Under the pieces are notes generated by a model. It saw only the letters and a list, made by a program, of their open reading frames with translations, was not told the origin of the DNA and did not search any database. Positions 23,461 to 36,473 of a stretch of 64,000 bases of DNA are shown here, in pieces. Where the stretch lies: assembly GCA_005408345.1 (NCBI GenBank), contig SEMN01000926.1:62001-126000 (forward strand). The letters are read 5' to 3'. This DNA comes from Macquaria australasica. Its lineage: Eukaryota > Chordata > Actinopteri > Centrarchiformes > Percichthyidae. Each line of letters starts with the position of its first letter. The first letter of the stretch is position 1. Made by a program: the position numbers and the translations under genes.

Positions 23461-26400
23461 AGTCCAAATCATGACAGTTTTTTGAATGTAAGCAGGTTGC
23501 AGGCAGCCACTGGTTTACAGTGATGTTAGCACTGCATGAATGTCACCGTGCAGAGATTTAACTTCATGCCTGCACTTGCTTTTGTTAAGTTACATCATTA
23601 TAGTGTGGAAGTGCAGTTGAATTTATTTGCTGGTGTAGTGTGTAACATTCAGATGCTGATAGGACTGAATCAGCTTCTAAACAGCTGTGTCTTCACAATT
23701 AGCCTACTGTATGGCTGACACTGAACAGAATTATGTGACTTTGCAAACTTCTTGAGTTAGAAAAGTTGTTGTTCTGAAGCCGAACCTCAAGTATTGGGTA
23801 AAGGCCAAAGCACAGAATGTACTATAGGCAAAGATAAACATGACTGAAAGTGACAAGTATTAGCTGAATCTATGAGTACACAGTGTGTACTGATGTATAT
23901 CTGCTGGCATCCTTGCTGTACCCAAGGCTGGATTACCAAGATGGCAAGATGGGCAACTGGGGATTTACTGTGTGACACTTGGCTTTTGGCAATTTGATTA
24001 GATATAACTTTACACAGCGCAAGGACACTATCATAAGGTGGGGTCTGCATTATAAAGTAATTTTGTGGCCCTGTCTTAAAAGCTAATTCTTTATTATTTT
24101 AGTTTATATTGTGCTCACTTGGTGGATATTTCTAAATGTTTGTGAAGGAGGGACCAGAGGGGCCCAACAGCAAATCTTTTGGCCTAGAGCCTCATAACAG
24201 GTTAATCGGGTCAAGGCTTTACCACACAAAGAAGAAGCCATTTAGGCAACTGACATAATGTGTTAATAAATTTTCATACAAAAATATTTGGAATTTAAAT
24301 CTTAAAAAGCATTGAAATTAGTTTCTTCAGGAAAAAGGCCTTAGAATGTATTAGAAAGTCTTAAATCTTGTGTCTTGCCTGCTGTATGCAGTATGTTATA
24401 ACATGTTTCTGTATGTGATAACAGCTGTCAGGAGACATTACACACTAATTGTTCATTGTGACAGTGGATTGTGCTGCAGAAGGCTGTTCAACCCTTTTTA
24501 GTGGAGTTTCAGTGAGAACCATCAGACCTGCAGCAAACACTGTCACTACTGCAGCTGCAGCAGCTAGGAAGCTCATCGTCTCATAATGGACAAGTGTTGA
24601 TTTTAGCAAAAACATAATGAATTCATTTTTCATTGGTTAATGCATCCATCCATTTTCTGTCACGTATCCAGGTCCAGGTCGCATTCATTTGATTAATTAT
24701 ATCAATAGGAATTATTGTTACATACTGCTGGAGTACTAAGAAAAATATCACGTTATAATAAATAACCCTACTGTTTTTCCATCATACTTTGATACTTTGG
24801 CCAGTATGAATGTGATGAGCTGCTCACGAGCGCGCCCGAGCATGCCGATGCCTTCGCCTGGCTACAATCACCGCTGCCGTGATCACTGGAAAGTCTGGGC
24901 GTGAACCCCCTTATAAATGCGCTTCAGTTACCACCAACTCTATGAAGACGCTAATAATTTTGACTCTAACTGCATGTGGCTATTAGCCCTGGTGTTTGTG
25001 AATTGGTGTTTTTGCAATGACTCATTTGCATAGAAAGATGCCAATTTTGTGCCAAATGTATGTATATTCTACCTAATTTAAATACCTGCAAATAGCACTG
25101 GAGCACCGAGAAGCTATTTTCTTGGCAACGCAGTTAGGGGTGCATTTCACCCTTTATGGGTGCTTTGAGAATTACACTGTTGCTTTTTGTCTTATTTGTG
25201 CAAGTTTAGCGGCCGCGAAAGCCGTGCAATCCTTTTGTGACTTCGCCTCTGAGTCTTAATTCTTTTTTTTATACGGTGCATCTTAGTAAGATAAGAGAAA
25301 CAGAAAAAGGTCATTTCCAGGTACAAAGAAGAAAGCCCAGCGTGACATTTGCTCACTATCTGTCACATCATGGTAAAATTAGCTTGCACCCATTGAACCT
25401 GATTAGGAGAAAGTGGATATAAAACATGGCTAGCTGAATGAATGTATTCACAAGGATAAGTGTTGTTATCTCCTCAGCACACTAACGGTATAAAACAGCA
25501 TTCAAGTTTTAGGGCAGTCTGGACTTACCGGCTGACCTGGAAACAGTGACTTAATGTTCAAGGCCACAGGATCCCATGACTTTGCAGATGGCGGTTTTGG
25601 TGGAGGAAGTTCACATCTTTGTTTTTTGTTTGCCTTTCCATTCGGACCCCACAAATCAGTCATGTGCTCCCAGAAGCTCTTTAAAAACCTCAACGCTACG
25701 TACACAATCGTCTGCCTCCACCCTGCAGGACAATGCCTGGCATTGTTTGGATGTTATTCCAGAAAGACCTTGGTAGACAAAGAAACATCCATTTACAGGA
25801 GAGGAAATCATTAACAGATTACACTTGTTATTGCTTTTTAATGAAGGATTACACAATAGAGCACCATCAGTGTTTGTCTTTATTTTTAAATAGCAAGCCT
25901 AAATTACACTGGGCAGCTACAGCATGTCTGCTGCTGATTATGCAGAGTGTGCATCAACAGTATTCCAACCTACCAGTCCTGTATACGTGTACTGTACAAA
26001 TTTAGCTCCAATATCTTATTTTATCAGGAGTTATGTTCAGCATTTTTCCTCTTCGACCAATTTATGCATGTATTGATTTCTCTTGGAGCCTTGACACAGC
26101 CCATAATGAGTATCAGTGCCCAGTCTGAGCCACATTATGTTAAATGGTGCTGCTATACTATACTATTGATGATGTCTCAACAAACTCACTGGCCTGTCAT
26201 GAGTTTTCGTTCTTGGCATTTTATGGTTCAGTAAAAGCAGTCAGCAGTTTTGAAATGTAAGGAGGAAGCGTGTTCGTTGCTGCACCATCCACTATCCTGC
26301 CATCCACTGCAGAGAGCTGCCATCACATTTGTTTTTGAAGTTTTACATCAGTGTAGCTGCAGTCAGGGCTGATAGAAATATGGACCAGTCCAAGTCGTAC

Positions 26401-28599
26401 CCCCCCCCCGGTCATACTGTACACCTATTTAACATTATATATATACAAAAATCAATTTCCTTGTATTCTTATATCAAAATCCAATCATGTTTTCTTCCTG
26501 TAAAACAAAATATGACGTGTGCTTACATAAGCTTGAACCAACCAATTTCAACCAATAATATCATGACATCCACCCATCAATCAATCTAAGATTCATAGCT
26601 AGCAACAGCGTGGTACGTTCAAATCACATTCCCCCCAACGTTATGTCCCGCCTGCCTATCCTGTTTCACTCAGAACTACGTCACAATACGGGAGCTAGAT
26701 ACTCTCAAAATGCCCTCTCCACACTGCCATAAATAAAATTCTGGTGAAGAAATATTGCATCCTTTTATTTATTTTTAGTTAAGTTTTTTTTTTTTTTTTT
26801 TTTTTTTGTAAATTACAAAAAGAGAACAACAAACAGACGGCTAGCAAATCTCCAAAACCACACTGGGCTGTGCTGTGTATTAGCTGCTCCAACAATGAAC
26901 TTTGGGAGGAAAAAAAAAACTAGCCATGATGGCTGCCTGCAGTGTTCCGTGGCTGGCCTGCAGATCTTTTGCTAGCGGGGTACTCTCTGCTTCCTGGCAG
27001 AAATTTTATGTTTTTCAGATGTTTTATTAAATGATGATTACAACGAAAGAAATCATGAATTACTAGCAAGTAAGGTTGTCTATAGGGTTCAGTACATAAA
27101 AATAAGCTGCACCTTTACCAGCTGCAACATCAAAATGATGTACACATTAAAACATCAATGCTTGTACTTTTGTACTTCTACGTAAGCAGAATTTTGAATG
27201 CATGACATTTACTGTAACAGAGTATTTCTACATGGTGGAATGTGCTTGTATGTGAAATTGATGTGTTTATATGTAATGTCTTCTGCACATGTGAAATATT
27301 TAAAAATAGCATGTTCTATATTATATGAATTTAGCACATGTAAACTGGTGCTGCAAATGTAATTCACATGTGACATGCATGTGCTTTTTTTCTTATAATA
27401 AATATACAATATTGAGTCTAAAAATGTGGAATCAGGCTTTAAATTACCCACCATAGTGGATTGATGGTGGGTAACCCCCCCACAATGCTAAAGTCTACAA
27501 ATCCCCCCCAAAAATACCCAGGCCATGAATTGGATGGTATGTACGGCCTTGGCTGCAGTAAAGTAACAAATGAGATCTTTGTATTTATGGGCACATTTGC
27601 TATCATTGTTCACAGCACAGTAAATATTTTACCGTTCAAATTTTGGGAGGCATCGTATTGTTGTTGAATTATCATCCTGCAGCTGTTTTGACATCCATCC
27701 TCCACTAAATTTGCCAACCTTCCCCCTCACACCTGACACAGCTGTCTTTTTACATGTCAGGTTGATTCCTTATGTGTCTCCTGTGCAGAACAGAGCCGCA
27801 TCAGATCTGCAGTGTAAAGTATGAAGCATGAGAGGAGACAGAGCTTTCTTTATTTAACATTCCTTTTCTCATGTTCCCTTCATTGCTTCCAACTTCCCGC
27901 TGCTTTCTGTGAAAATGGGCAAAATCAATTGTTTCCAGTCAAGTTGGTTAAACGGGGTGTATCGTGCTAGAACAGAGTTTTGGCAGATGACACAGATTTA
28001 GCCTTGGCGCCCCTGCATCATTTCCTTCCCCCTCTGTCCTGACACTGCTGCTGAATGACAATAGGACCGGAGGCATCTCGGCGCTCATTGCTGCCATGCC
28101 TGAATAACGACATACAGGAAGATGGAACGCCTCTCTGGGCGTCTTGATGCGTTTTCATCCAGGTGTCCCCCAAAAACAATCAGCAAGGGCGCAGAGTAGA
28201 GAGGTGACACGTGCCTATACCCCCCCCCCCAGGGTTGGAATTTGCATGGAGATAATGTCTTTTTCTCAATGCATCAATCGCACAGCAGCTGGAAAGACTA
28301 GCGTGGATTTTAGCTGCTAGAGGTATATTTGTGAAAGGCTAGGAGTGTGACAGAGGATAGTGATGTCTTTAAATCTCACAGCATGAGAGATTACGAGCTG
28401 AAAACACTTGATTTGATTGCGAGCAAAAAGATCTTGTCTTGCTGTAGTAGCTATGAAACTTGTGATTCTCTTACTGAATCTTGAGTTGTTACTGAAAGGT
28501 ACGACTACTACTTTATCCATTACCTGACTGATTCTTTAAAGTGGCTATAAATTATATTTTTATACTAACAATGTATCAGATGACAATGTGACAATGTGA
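23461..28599. other. Unassigned non-coding DNA, 5.1 kb
   Basis: The longest stretch without a recognised element. It contains a 24-T run (26784-26807), short C-runs (26400, 28220), and an 11 bp stem-loop (TTACCCACCAT / ATGGTGGGTAA at 27444-27474). The area 24820-24900 is CpG-richer, and 25140-25230 (with a GCGGCCGC site) may be part of an unidentified repeat. Frames up to 95 codons overlap on both strands and lack motifs. Confidence 0.5.
26784..26807. repeat. T24 homopolymer
   Basis: Twenty-four consecutive T. It could be the reversed tail of an unrecognised retroelement, but the flanking DNA gives no support. Confidence 0.9.
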
Positions 28600-28798
28600 A
28601 AGGGGTTTCTTGTGGAATTATCACTCAAATCTGCAGTTCCCCTCGGCTTTACAGGGCGTTATAGAGACTTTCAGCTCATTTTTTATCTGTCCAGCCTGCA
28701 ATTTTACTGTTTGGGTTCACTCTCTGTTTTCAGAAAAAAAAGCTCTAAAAAACCCATTGTACACTACCTGGTCAGCAGCAAACAGCAGACAGACACAG
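28600..28798 (-). mobile_element. Dispersed repeat R, copy 3, first half (minus strand)
   Basis: It contains CTGCAGTTCCCCTCGGCTTT ACAGGGCGTTATAG, TTCAGCTCATTTTTTATC and CCCATTGTACACTACCTGGT, which I recognise as part of the R family outside the region shared with copies 1 and 2. Its continuation resumes after the hAT-like insert at 29317. Confidence 0.5.
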
Positions 28799-29316
28799 TT
28801 GTTCAGACTGCAGGCAAACCAGATTTGTTCTCAAATCAGATCTTTAAGAAAGACTATCCGCACTGTTATTAACTACATACGCTGGTGATGCAGCTTTCCA
28901 ACGAGTGAGCATCAGAAATGATCCATCATCTCGCCCTCCAAACAATCGTACTGTTCAAGTCGCGATGCAGAACTCCTCCGTCACACCGGACAAACTCAGT
29001 GACACAGGAGGCTGGTATACAGTCGCTCTGATGCACTTCTGACACTCTGGATTTGACGTCATCGTTGTGTGTCACATTGCGAGTGACGCAAAAGACACTT
29101 TGAAATCTAATTTGAGCGGCCAGAGTGCCCCGACTGAGACGCATCTGTAGAAATCCAATTGGAATCGCATTTCAAACCACCTCTAAATGTGGTTGTGGAT
29201 CAGATTAGCAAAAATCATATTTCATGTGTTTTTTTGCTGTCCAGACTTTATAAAATCAAACAGGATACAATCTGGATATGCCAAAAAAACGGGATTTGGG
29301 CTGGCAGTCTGAACAA
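28799..29316. mobile_element. hAT-like non-autonomous TIR element inserted in repeat R
   Basis: The left end TTGTTCAGACTGCAGGCAAA and the inverse of the right end (CTTGTTCAGACTGCCAGCCC then AAATCC) form a clear TIR of about 18-25 bp. The ends sit exactly at the break in repeat R copy 3. The body has CpG-rich stretches and a 72-codon minus-strand frame (28926-29144) without a motif. I could not confirm an 8 bp target duplication; the immediate flanks (ACACAGTT and AAGGCCTT) differ. Confidence 0.75.
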
Positions 29317-29440
29317 GGCCTTGGAGACTAGCTGGTGAACACAGTGGAACATTTAGCAGCCTGATTTAAGAGCCTGATATTTCCCGCAGGAGTTGGCAGA
29401 GACCAAAACCAGAGCTTAAAGAGAGCATGTTGGACTTACA
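29317..29440 (-). mobile_element. Dispersed repeat R, copy 3, second half (minus strand)
   Basis: On the minus strand it reads CTCTGGTTTTGGTCTCTGCC AACTCCTGCGGGAAATATC, then GCTAAATGTTCCACTGTGTT CACCAGCTAGTC. This matches GGTCTCCACCAACTCCTG and TGCTAAATGCTCCACTG in copy 2. The element therefore continues across the 518 bp insert. Confidence 0.65.
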
Positions 29441-31321
29441 ACATTCAACATATCAACTGGTGATATGTCAGTGTTTACAACTTGGCAACTTGCCCCAAGT
29501 GGGCAAGAATTAGCGCATTCCGAATTTCATGAAACTTTTTAATCTTCAAAAAATAAAATTACTTAGAATTAAAAAAAATCTTCTTATGTTCTGTAAAAAC
29601 ATGCCATTTTCTTTGACATAAATATGTGTGTCTAGAACATGAAGGTTATAAACATCAATATGAATGTAAAAACAAGCTGGTAACAGCCAGTGTGTCCTGG
29701 ATCAGTGCTTATGATATTGTGGATTGGCCACAGCTATTAATTAGATACTGATTCATTAGTGGAAGTCAAACACTGGCTGATACATTTAAACTAAACTTAA
29801 TTTAAACTAATCTTTATTATCCATTCTAATTATGCTTAAGCCTAAAAATCAAAACGCTGATGGTAGATCAATGTTGATCAGTGTTAAAATGCTGCATCTG
29901 GCACGTGGAGTTCAGTTTTCTGTTCATTCAAGTCATTCAGAAAGTTCAAATATGTCCACCATCCTCTCTGTGCAGCCTCTTAACACACTTTCAGATTCTC
30001 GCAGGCATGAGACGAGCTGAGATCAGCTGATAAATATCTAAATTTGGACCTCCTGCTTCACTACTGCCATCACTCTCCCTCTCAATACTGCACTAATAAA
30101 TCAGTCATCCACTGATATGCATCTCTCCTCAGACCTCAGACCAGTCCAATCAGCCGACTGGAGCGAGGGAGGGAGAAGGAGCAAGAGTCGGAGTCGGTCA
30201 GGTGGATACAGTGGAGCCTGTAGGGCTTGCAAGAATGTGTATGCCGCGTGTCAGTATGAAATTTTAATGATGGCGGGTGGTTGGGCATGAGTGCTGAAAC
30301 GTCTGTATTAGGAGCTGCAGCGCTTGGCAGGCTGGGAGTCCTTGGAGAGACAGATGAGGAGCTCATCCAGGGAAGGAGAGCTTTGATCAGCTCCTCTTAT
30401 TTCCATATCGCAATACGCCAACTGCTCTTCCCGCTAAATGAAAGACGACATGGATTATGAGTCACTGGGCTCAAGCGGCAGAGCTGCATGCGCCTGTTTC
30501 TTGGACGAAAAATGAGAATGAGGATCTATTATGCTGTTTAGTTCATCCTGTGCCAGTGCAGCATTATTTTCACCAACATTTGCATGCCTCACCTGCACTA
30601 TCTTGTTCATCCATCGGACACTGTAGAGCCTACTTTAGCATTTGGGCCTTGAGGTAGTCATTTTACACTCTCTGAAAGATGATGTAACAGCTGGTTGTGC
30701 TATGTACAATGATCTCAATAACTATTTTTAAATGCTAGAAAAAAGAGGCACGGATATCTATGCTTTCTTCCTTGTGGAAATGCACAACTGACATTAAAGG
30801 ACCAGTTCTCGCAACCCTAGCAGTATCAAGCCACAAATATTGTTTTGGTTTCATCTGCCCAGGTTTTGAGATATCTGTATTTTCTGCTCCAATCCAATGA
30901 AAATAACTTCATTTGTGAGCAGTTTTAATGCAGTTTTCACGTGTTTCTCACGTGTTTTTTATCATTGTAAATGGAACGTGTGTGTTTTGGATTTTAGGTC
31001 AGACAAAACAAGCAATATGAAGACGTTACCTTGGGCTCTAGGAAAATGTTCTGATGTTTTATAAACTAAATGATTATTGGAATAACTATAAGTTTCATCC
31101 CTATGATACCTTGACAGTTTGCTCTGTAGATTTACAGGCACCTTGTTTTTCTTGAGCTGTGTCATTGCTGTGAGCAACACTGTGATTCTAAATATCTACA
31201 TGGCTGAAAAACATTAGGGTTTTTTGTAATTAGGGTGAACTTACCCCTTGAGCTTGGATGTTTTTTTTGTTAAACACTCACTTACAGATTTTGTTACCAT
31301 GTGTTCAGTGGTATCACCAAT
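29441..31321. other. Unassigned DNA, with a possible short element at 30793-31249
   Basis: The stretch starting ATTAAAGGACCAGTTCTC near 30793 and ending GTGAACTTACCCCTTGAG near 31249 has weak inverted ends of the TTAAAGG type. Support is poor. Nothing else is recognised. Confidence 0.4.
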
Positions 31322-32089
31322 CGTGTTGGGCAAGTTACTTGAATGGAATCAATTACTTTTTACTCAATGAAAAAGTAATCACATTAGTTTACTAATCAGC
31401 CAACACTTTAAAACATCATAGAGGAATCAACACTTTTTTTTTTTACATTAACTTAATGTAAATATATTGATTTGATATTGGTTTTATTGATTTCCAGTTT
31501 CCAGTTGAACTTAAAAGTTTTATTTTCTTACCACTTTAAACTTAATTCTTCTGACTTGAAGTGTTTTAACTTGAAATAATAAATGCATGTACTGCTGAGA
31601 GTTCACTAAACTTATTAAATTTTAAAAGAAGCATGATCAGCGCAGGCTCCCCAGCATGCATTGTTTGAGAGTTAAAACTTTCCAGAGACGCTTCTTTTTG
31701 TAGTTTAAAGAAAACATATATGATGCAAATTATGTGTCTTTAACATATATATTAAGCTATGTCATGGTTGTTTTTCATAACAATAAAAGCAGTGCAAACT
31801 ATGATGAAGATTAGTATCAAATGCAGTCCCTACCCAATAAGTACACTTATAATTTAACAAGTTATTGCATGATGTTTTTGCACTGACTTTGATGCAAAAG
31901 TAGTTCCAACAGCAGCCACAGGTGTAAGAAAATGTAAATGGAATGTAAATCTTACTGAAATATTTGTTTGTATGACTAAACAGTTGTTGACTGAACATGT
32001 ATTGAACTTGTTTTCTCAAGTTCAGTGAACGTAACTCAATTGTTTTACATTTTCAAAATGCATAAGACAACTTTGAACTAATTATTTGA

Positions 32090-32130
32090 CCTAAGTTCAG
32101 TTAACTCCTGAACCTAAGTTCAGTTAACCA
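32090..32130. repeat. Short tandem duplication
   Basis: CCTAAGTTCAGTTAAC occurs twice, separated by TCCTGAA, giving a 23 bp unit repeated about 1.7 times. Confidence 0.8.
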
Positions 32131-32554
32131 GTTGCAACATCTTCAAAGACCCCCACCCTCAAACACTAGATCTTCTATATTTATCACATACAAATAGAAA
32201 ACAAGACATTGTAGTTTACGAGGTAGTCAGGACAGTTAAAAGGTATTTACTGGCCATCAACAGCTAGCTTAACTGCGGTGAAGTCCCGTCTTAACAGAAG
32301 CTACAGAGTTCACGCAACCTCCAACTCTGTACAAAACACAGTGATTCCTGAATGTAGGCTAACAGTAGGAACACATATAAATAAGACAACTTTGGAGTTA
32401 AGGGAGAGCATATCCTTCCTCATTTGGTGGAACTTAGCCACCTCCCCACCCCTTCAACCCCTGCACCTTAAGCTAGCATGTCTCATACCAGTCTTTCCTC
32501 TCAACAAAGAAGCAAAACTGATATTAATCCCCCTATCTAGCTCCACACAATTGG

Positions 32555-32930
32555 AGTGCAGCTTGGGCCGCATAATTCTGTCCGAACCCGATCCAAGTCA
32601 GAGAGAGTAATAACCGAGCCTGACCCAAACCCCACAGGCATTCTGTTTTTTTATGTCTGAACCTGACCTGAGCGAATTCGGGATGCTTCCATACCCCTGA
32701 TTTCCCTGCATGGTTTTCAGCAGTTTTTTAAACTTCTATGATGACAAATTTTGTTTGACGTCCTCCATCCTTCAACAAGGCTACATGAACTTTTACTGCC
32801 TATGTAAATAACAAACCCCAGCACTGAACAGGAAGCATCATGTCAAGTATGATGTGATTGAACCCGACCCGAATCCGAACATCATTTCAATTTTTTTTGT
32901 CCGAATTCGGCCCAGGATCCACCCTCTACC
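32555..32930. repeat. CGAACCCGA-rich inner repeat
   Basis: Degenerate motifs alternate here: TGTCCGAACCCGATCC, CCGAGCCTGACCCAAACCCC, TGTCTGAACCTGACC, TTGAACCCGACCCGAATCC and TTGTCCGAATTCGGCC. The two ends are rich in this motif and the middle (32680-32850) is not, which suggests a separate repeat nested in or forming part of the hAT-like element. Confidence 0.5.
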
Positions 32931-33041
32931 ACACAAGCCGATCCTCAAAATGTTGAAGAATCCGCATGTTTGGCCCTTTCACTACTCACTTACTGAAAAA
33001 ATGCATTATATTACTGAAACATGTTATTAAGCCCAACACTG

Positions 33042-35104
33042 GCAATCAAATCCCAACATTTGCAACCAGCTAACTGTTCCTATTTGTCTCTATAACAAAA
33101 TGAAAAGTGTTTCTTTAACCAAGGAACCTGACTCTGATGGGTTTGACATAAGAAACGTACTGGAAGTTAAAGACAGCATGACCTAAGAACCAAACTCAGA
33201 ACACTATTTAACGTCATCTGCTGCATTTTTAAAAATAACCTTCTTCTCCCCTATATGTGTACCACTGTATCCACAGTGTATATGGAGTACTTTGGTGTTT
33301 ATACTGTATGCAGTGTGCGCTCCTGCTTGTACAGTGTGCTTGTCTGCTTCTTTAGTGCAGCAAACTCTATGTTTGATGAATGGAGCTCTTTTCTCTCTGC
33401 TGTGTTATATGTTAATCTCCTTCCCACTGCCTGGTTGTTGTTTTTTTTTTTTCGCTTTGGCGCTGAACTGATGCGCTATTCCTCAGGGCTCCAGCACGCA
33501 TTGTGTGCTTCTGGCATTGGAGGATCGTGGAAAAAACAAAACATAAAAGAAGGGAAAGAGGGGGACGAGGTGGTAGGCAGGGAGACAGAGAGTGTGGTGA
33601 CAGCTGTACGACCCCCAGCTTTTTGCAGGAGCTGCAGTTAAGTGGAGATGTTTCCAAAAGCCCTATTTCTCCATCTTTGATCATGGTTATTACTCCTGTG
33701 AGCGCGATGTTAATCTGCATCACTTAATGTTCCTTTTGTCTCCTAATAGAATCAGATGGGATGGAGTTGTCTTGGTTTCTAATTTGTCCACGCTCTGACA
33801 CCTTCAAAGGATTTTTTTCCATCACAGTTATGCCACATCACAGCATCTCTCAACCCCCCCCCCATCCTCTCAAACACAAACTCCGCCCGCCCCACTTGGC
33901 CCAGTTTTTGCTGCATATCTAATCCATTACACTGTGGTGTTTGTTTGTTTGGCCTATAATGATGGCCAAGATGATCACCAAATGAAGTGTGCTGTCTAGT
34001 CAGTGTGAGTCACTCGCTGACAGAATAAAGGGATTTACAGGGGCTTTGCTGGATGTTTTCAACTCATAAATCAAGCATGAAAATGAGTCAACAAACTCCA
34101 CTTGTAAAAAATAAAAAGATATGAAATTACCATAAAATGACAAAAAAATATTCTAATGAGTTCTCTGGACACTGCATATCCTGCAGATATTTACTTTAAA
34201 TGTGTGACATCTGTGTAAATGTGAGCAGAGTGTGTTCATGTACTCATGCAGATTATTTGGAAGCGTTTCATTTGACTTGACTGATATGCTGAATGGCACA
34301 TACTATACACGATTAGCACAACACAAGACAAAACCAGCGGCTAATGTCATTACTGTGTGACGTTGATGATCAGTAATCTTAAAGTCTTAAAGTCTTTGAC
34401 ATAAATTCAACCATTAACCTTTTGCAACAAAGAATTCCCTTTGATTTCAGTGATTTTGTACAGTGTGGAAATGACAGAACATGCTCAGTATCTTTTTGCT
34501 CTTAGTGAGATCTTTTTTCAGCTTCTTTAGTCTCACAACATTTAGTTTTTAAAAAACCTGCCAAGTATTCTTGTTTTGAAGTCGACCTTGACTTGGCTTG
34601 GATGCAAATATAATTTCAACAATGTTTCAGTCGTGACTACAGCAATATCCAACAACTGCAGTGATTAATCTGATTTTTTTGGAAAAGATGTACTGATTAT
34701 TGCCATTGATTCCTTAGACTAAGATTCCACTGATGATAAACAATCTTTCATATCTCCCTGTTACTCAAACTGTAGTGTTCTCTCCATTCTTTACAAGGGA
34801 ATGAAAACCTAAACCCTGCAGTTATGTCCTCAAAAATACATTTACAAATTTCCACTTAGCCCAAGACTTTATAAATCTAATTCATAAATGTACAGAAGCG
34901 CATGGAAAATAAGGAAAATGACTGGAGAAAAGCTACAAAAAGACGTGGAGCTCCTCTTAAGTTCTGAGTCCGAGGCCGAGCTGTCCCACAAACATGTGCA
35001 TATGTTGCTAGCTTCCTTTAGCTAATGTCTGTACAGTCCTGTCTGGACTGCTCAAATTGTGTGAATAAAGTGAGGTGAAAATTGGCTTTGCATTCTGTTT
35101 GGAC
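33042..35104. other. Unassigned DNA, 2.1 kb
   Basis: It contains a T-run (about 33440-33450) and a C-run (33854-33863). The 128-codon frame at 33255-33641 (plus) overlaps a 103-codon minus-strand frame and has no motif. Nothing is supported. Confidence 0.55.
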
Positions 35105-35290
35105 ACACTTACACAGACACTAGCGTCTCTGTGAGATCACTGTTAGGCACAGCGGTGCTTCGAGCTAAATGCTGCCGGCAGCATGCTAACATGCCTACTG
35201 TACGATGACAATGTTCGGCTGTTATGTTTACTGTGTTCACCATCTTTGTTAGCGTGTTAGCATGCTAGTTGGCCAACCAACAGACATCCT
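35105..35290 (-). mobile_element. Fragment of a teleost TTAGCATGCT-rich repeat
   Basis: It contains GAGATCACTGTTAGGCACAG CGGTGCTTCGAGCTAAATGCT, CAGCATGCTAACATGCC, TGTTCACCATC and TTAGCGTGTTAGCATGCTAG. I recognise this series from a very common teleost repeat often found next to the family at 38965-39330. The strand is inferred from that association. Confidence 0.5.
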
Positions 35291-35994
35291 ACATAGTGGC
35301 GAGAGAGTAATTACACAAACACTGTCAACGCCTACTCATGACGTATGCCTACAGGGGAGCTCGCTCAAATTTCCACAGTTCCAAGACAATTGACAAAGAC
35401 AAACTTGAGTACTGCCCTCACCGTTTGGTCACTCTACATATTGTAAGCTGTCAAACTCACTGCTCATTCTCTGCTAGCCCAAAGACACAAGACTGACTTT
35501 TCCATTGGGAGTCCAAACAAGGCTGATGTTTTCCCAGCAGCAAAAACTGATGAGATGCTGTGTGACAGGAAGTGGCTGCTCATAATCCTGTTCTGACACT
35601 TTCCTCTGTGGACTAGAAACTACGATATAGAAGAAAAAAGAACTCCCAAAAGGCATATTATAATTAAAAAGTCTCTGTTAGCTCATAGCCTGATTAAATG
35701 TGACCCTACGTGCACTGTGAAGCTGTGAGCATCAGAAAGACTTACATAGTTCATAAAATGTAAATGAAAACTTTACTTGTGAGACATTTTATCACATGAC
35801 AGACAGTTTCAGGTATGTTGGAAGTATATTTGGTAATGTATGCTTGACATTGTGTTGGTTGTCACCTTGGTGAAAAGTGAATTGTATAAATTTGCAAAAT
35901 GTTCTATGGAACATTTGTACATGTATTGGCCTGAACACTTGAAATAAAGGCAGTAAGAACCATGTAACAGATTCAGGGTTGCATTTCTCCAGAG
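35291..35994. other. Unassigned DNA
   Basis: Nothing recognisable. Confidence 0.6.
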
Positions 35995-36130
35995 CAGATA
36001 GATAGATAACTTAGTAATCCCCGGACGGGAAACTAGTTTGGTCACCCATGCACAATAGCAAAAGATACTCAAGTCAGACAGCATATGAAAGACATAATGC
36101 CATATAAGCAATAGTAAGATACAAACTAAC
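35995..36130 (-). mobile_element. 5'-truncated LINE 3' end with GATA tail (minus strand)
   Basis: It starts with a GATA run, then AACTTAGTAATCCCCGGACG GGAAACTAG, a degenerate form of the ACTTTATTRATCCCCGRRGG GGAAATT inverted 3' end of L2-type teleost LINEs. Only the 3' end remains. Confidence 0.5.
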
Positions 36131-36473
36131 ACATATGTTCCAAGAGGACATTAGTGTAGCTCAGGGGCCAGCCTAGCCAGTAAATTTGAAACAATATAGT
36201 ATTAAAGTGGCAATAGACAACTTTCCTCCCCATTGTGTTTTCAAGTGGTATTATTGTTGGCGCCGCTGACGTAAAGACAACCGGTTTGCTTTCCGTTTTC
36301 CTCAGAGCCTAGCAACTACCAACAACACAGGACACACTGCATTTGTTTCCAAATTTCCATGAAGAAATGATCAACACTACTTTGGAAATAAGAGAGAGGT
36401 TACTTAGTGTTGTTTCCGTTGGTGTTAACATCAATGCCATTACCATATCTATGCTGTATTGTGCTGCTGTATG
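36131..36473. other. Unassigned DNA before the LINE 3' end
   Basis: It starts near TTAAAGTGGCAATAGACAAC. I see no matching inverted end and no gene. Confidence 0.5.

Larger units (their letters stand above)
31322..33041. mobile_element. hAT-like element with GTGTTGGGC / GCCCAACAC ends, 1.7 kb
   Basis: It begins CGTGTTGGGCAAGTTACTTG and TCAATTACTTTTTACTCAAT, then AAAAAGTAATCACATTAGTT, and ends TTACTGAAACATGTTATTAA then GCCCAACACTG. The ends are inverted repeats of about 9 bp, and both match the two termini of one common teleost family (CAGTGTTGGGCAAGTTACT...). CAATC occurs next to both ends and may be a decayed target duplication. No open frame above 110 codons and no transposase motif were seen, so it is non-autonomous or degenerate. 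Its interior may itself be a composite of older repeats. Confidence 0.6.

Noticed and set aside
34900..35060. Similarity of the GCTAGCTTCCTTTAGCTAAT block to 48900-48945
   Set aside because: Only about 30 bp of loose similarity is shared, too little to call a repeat family.
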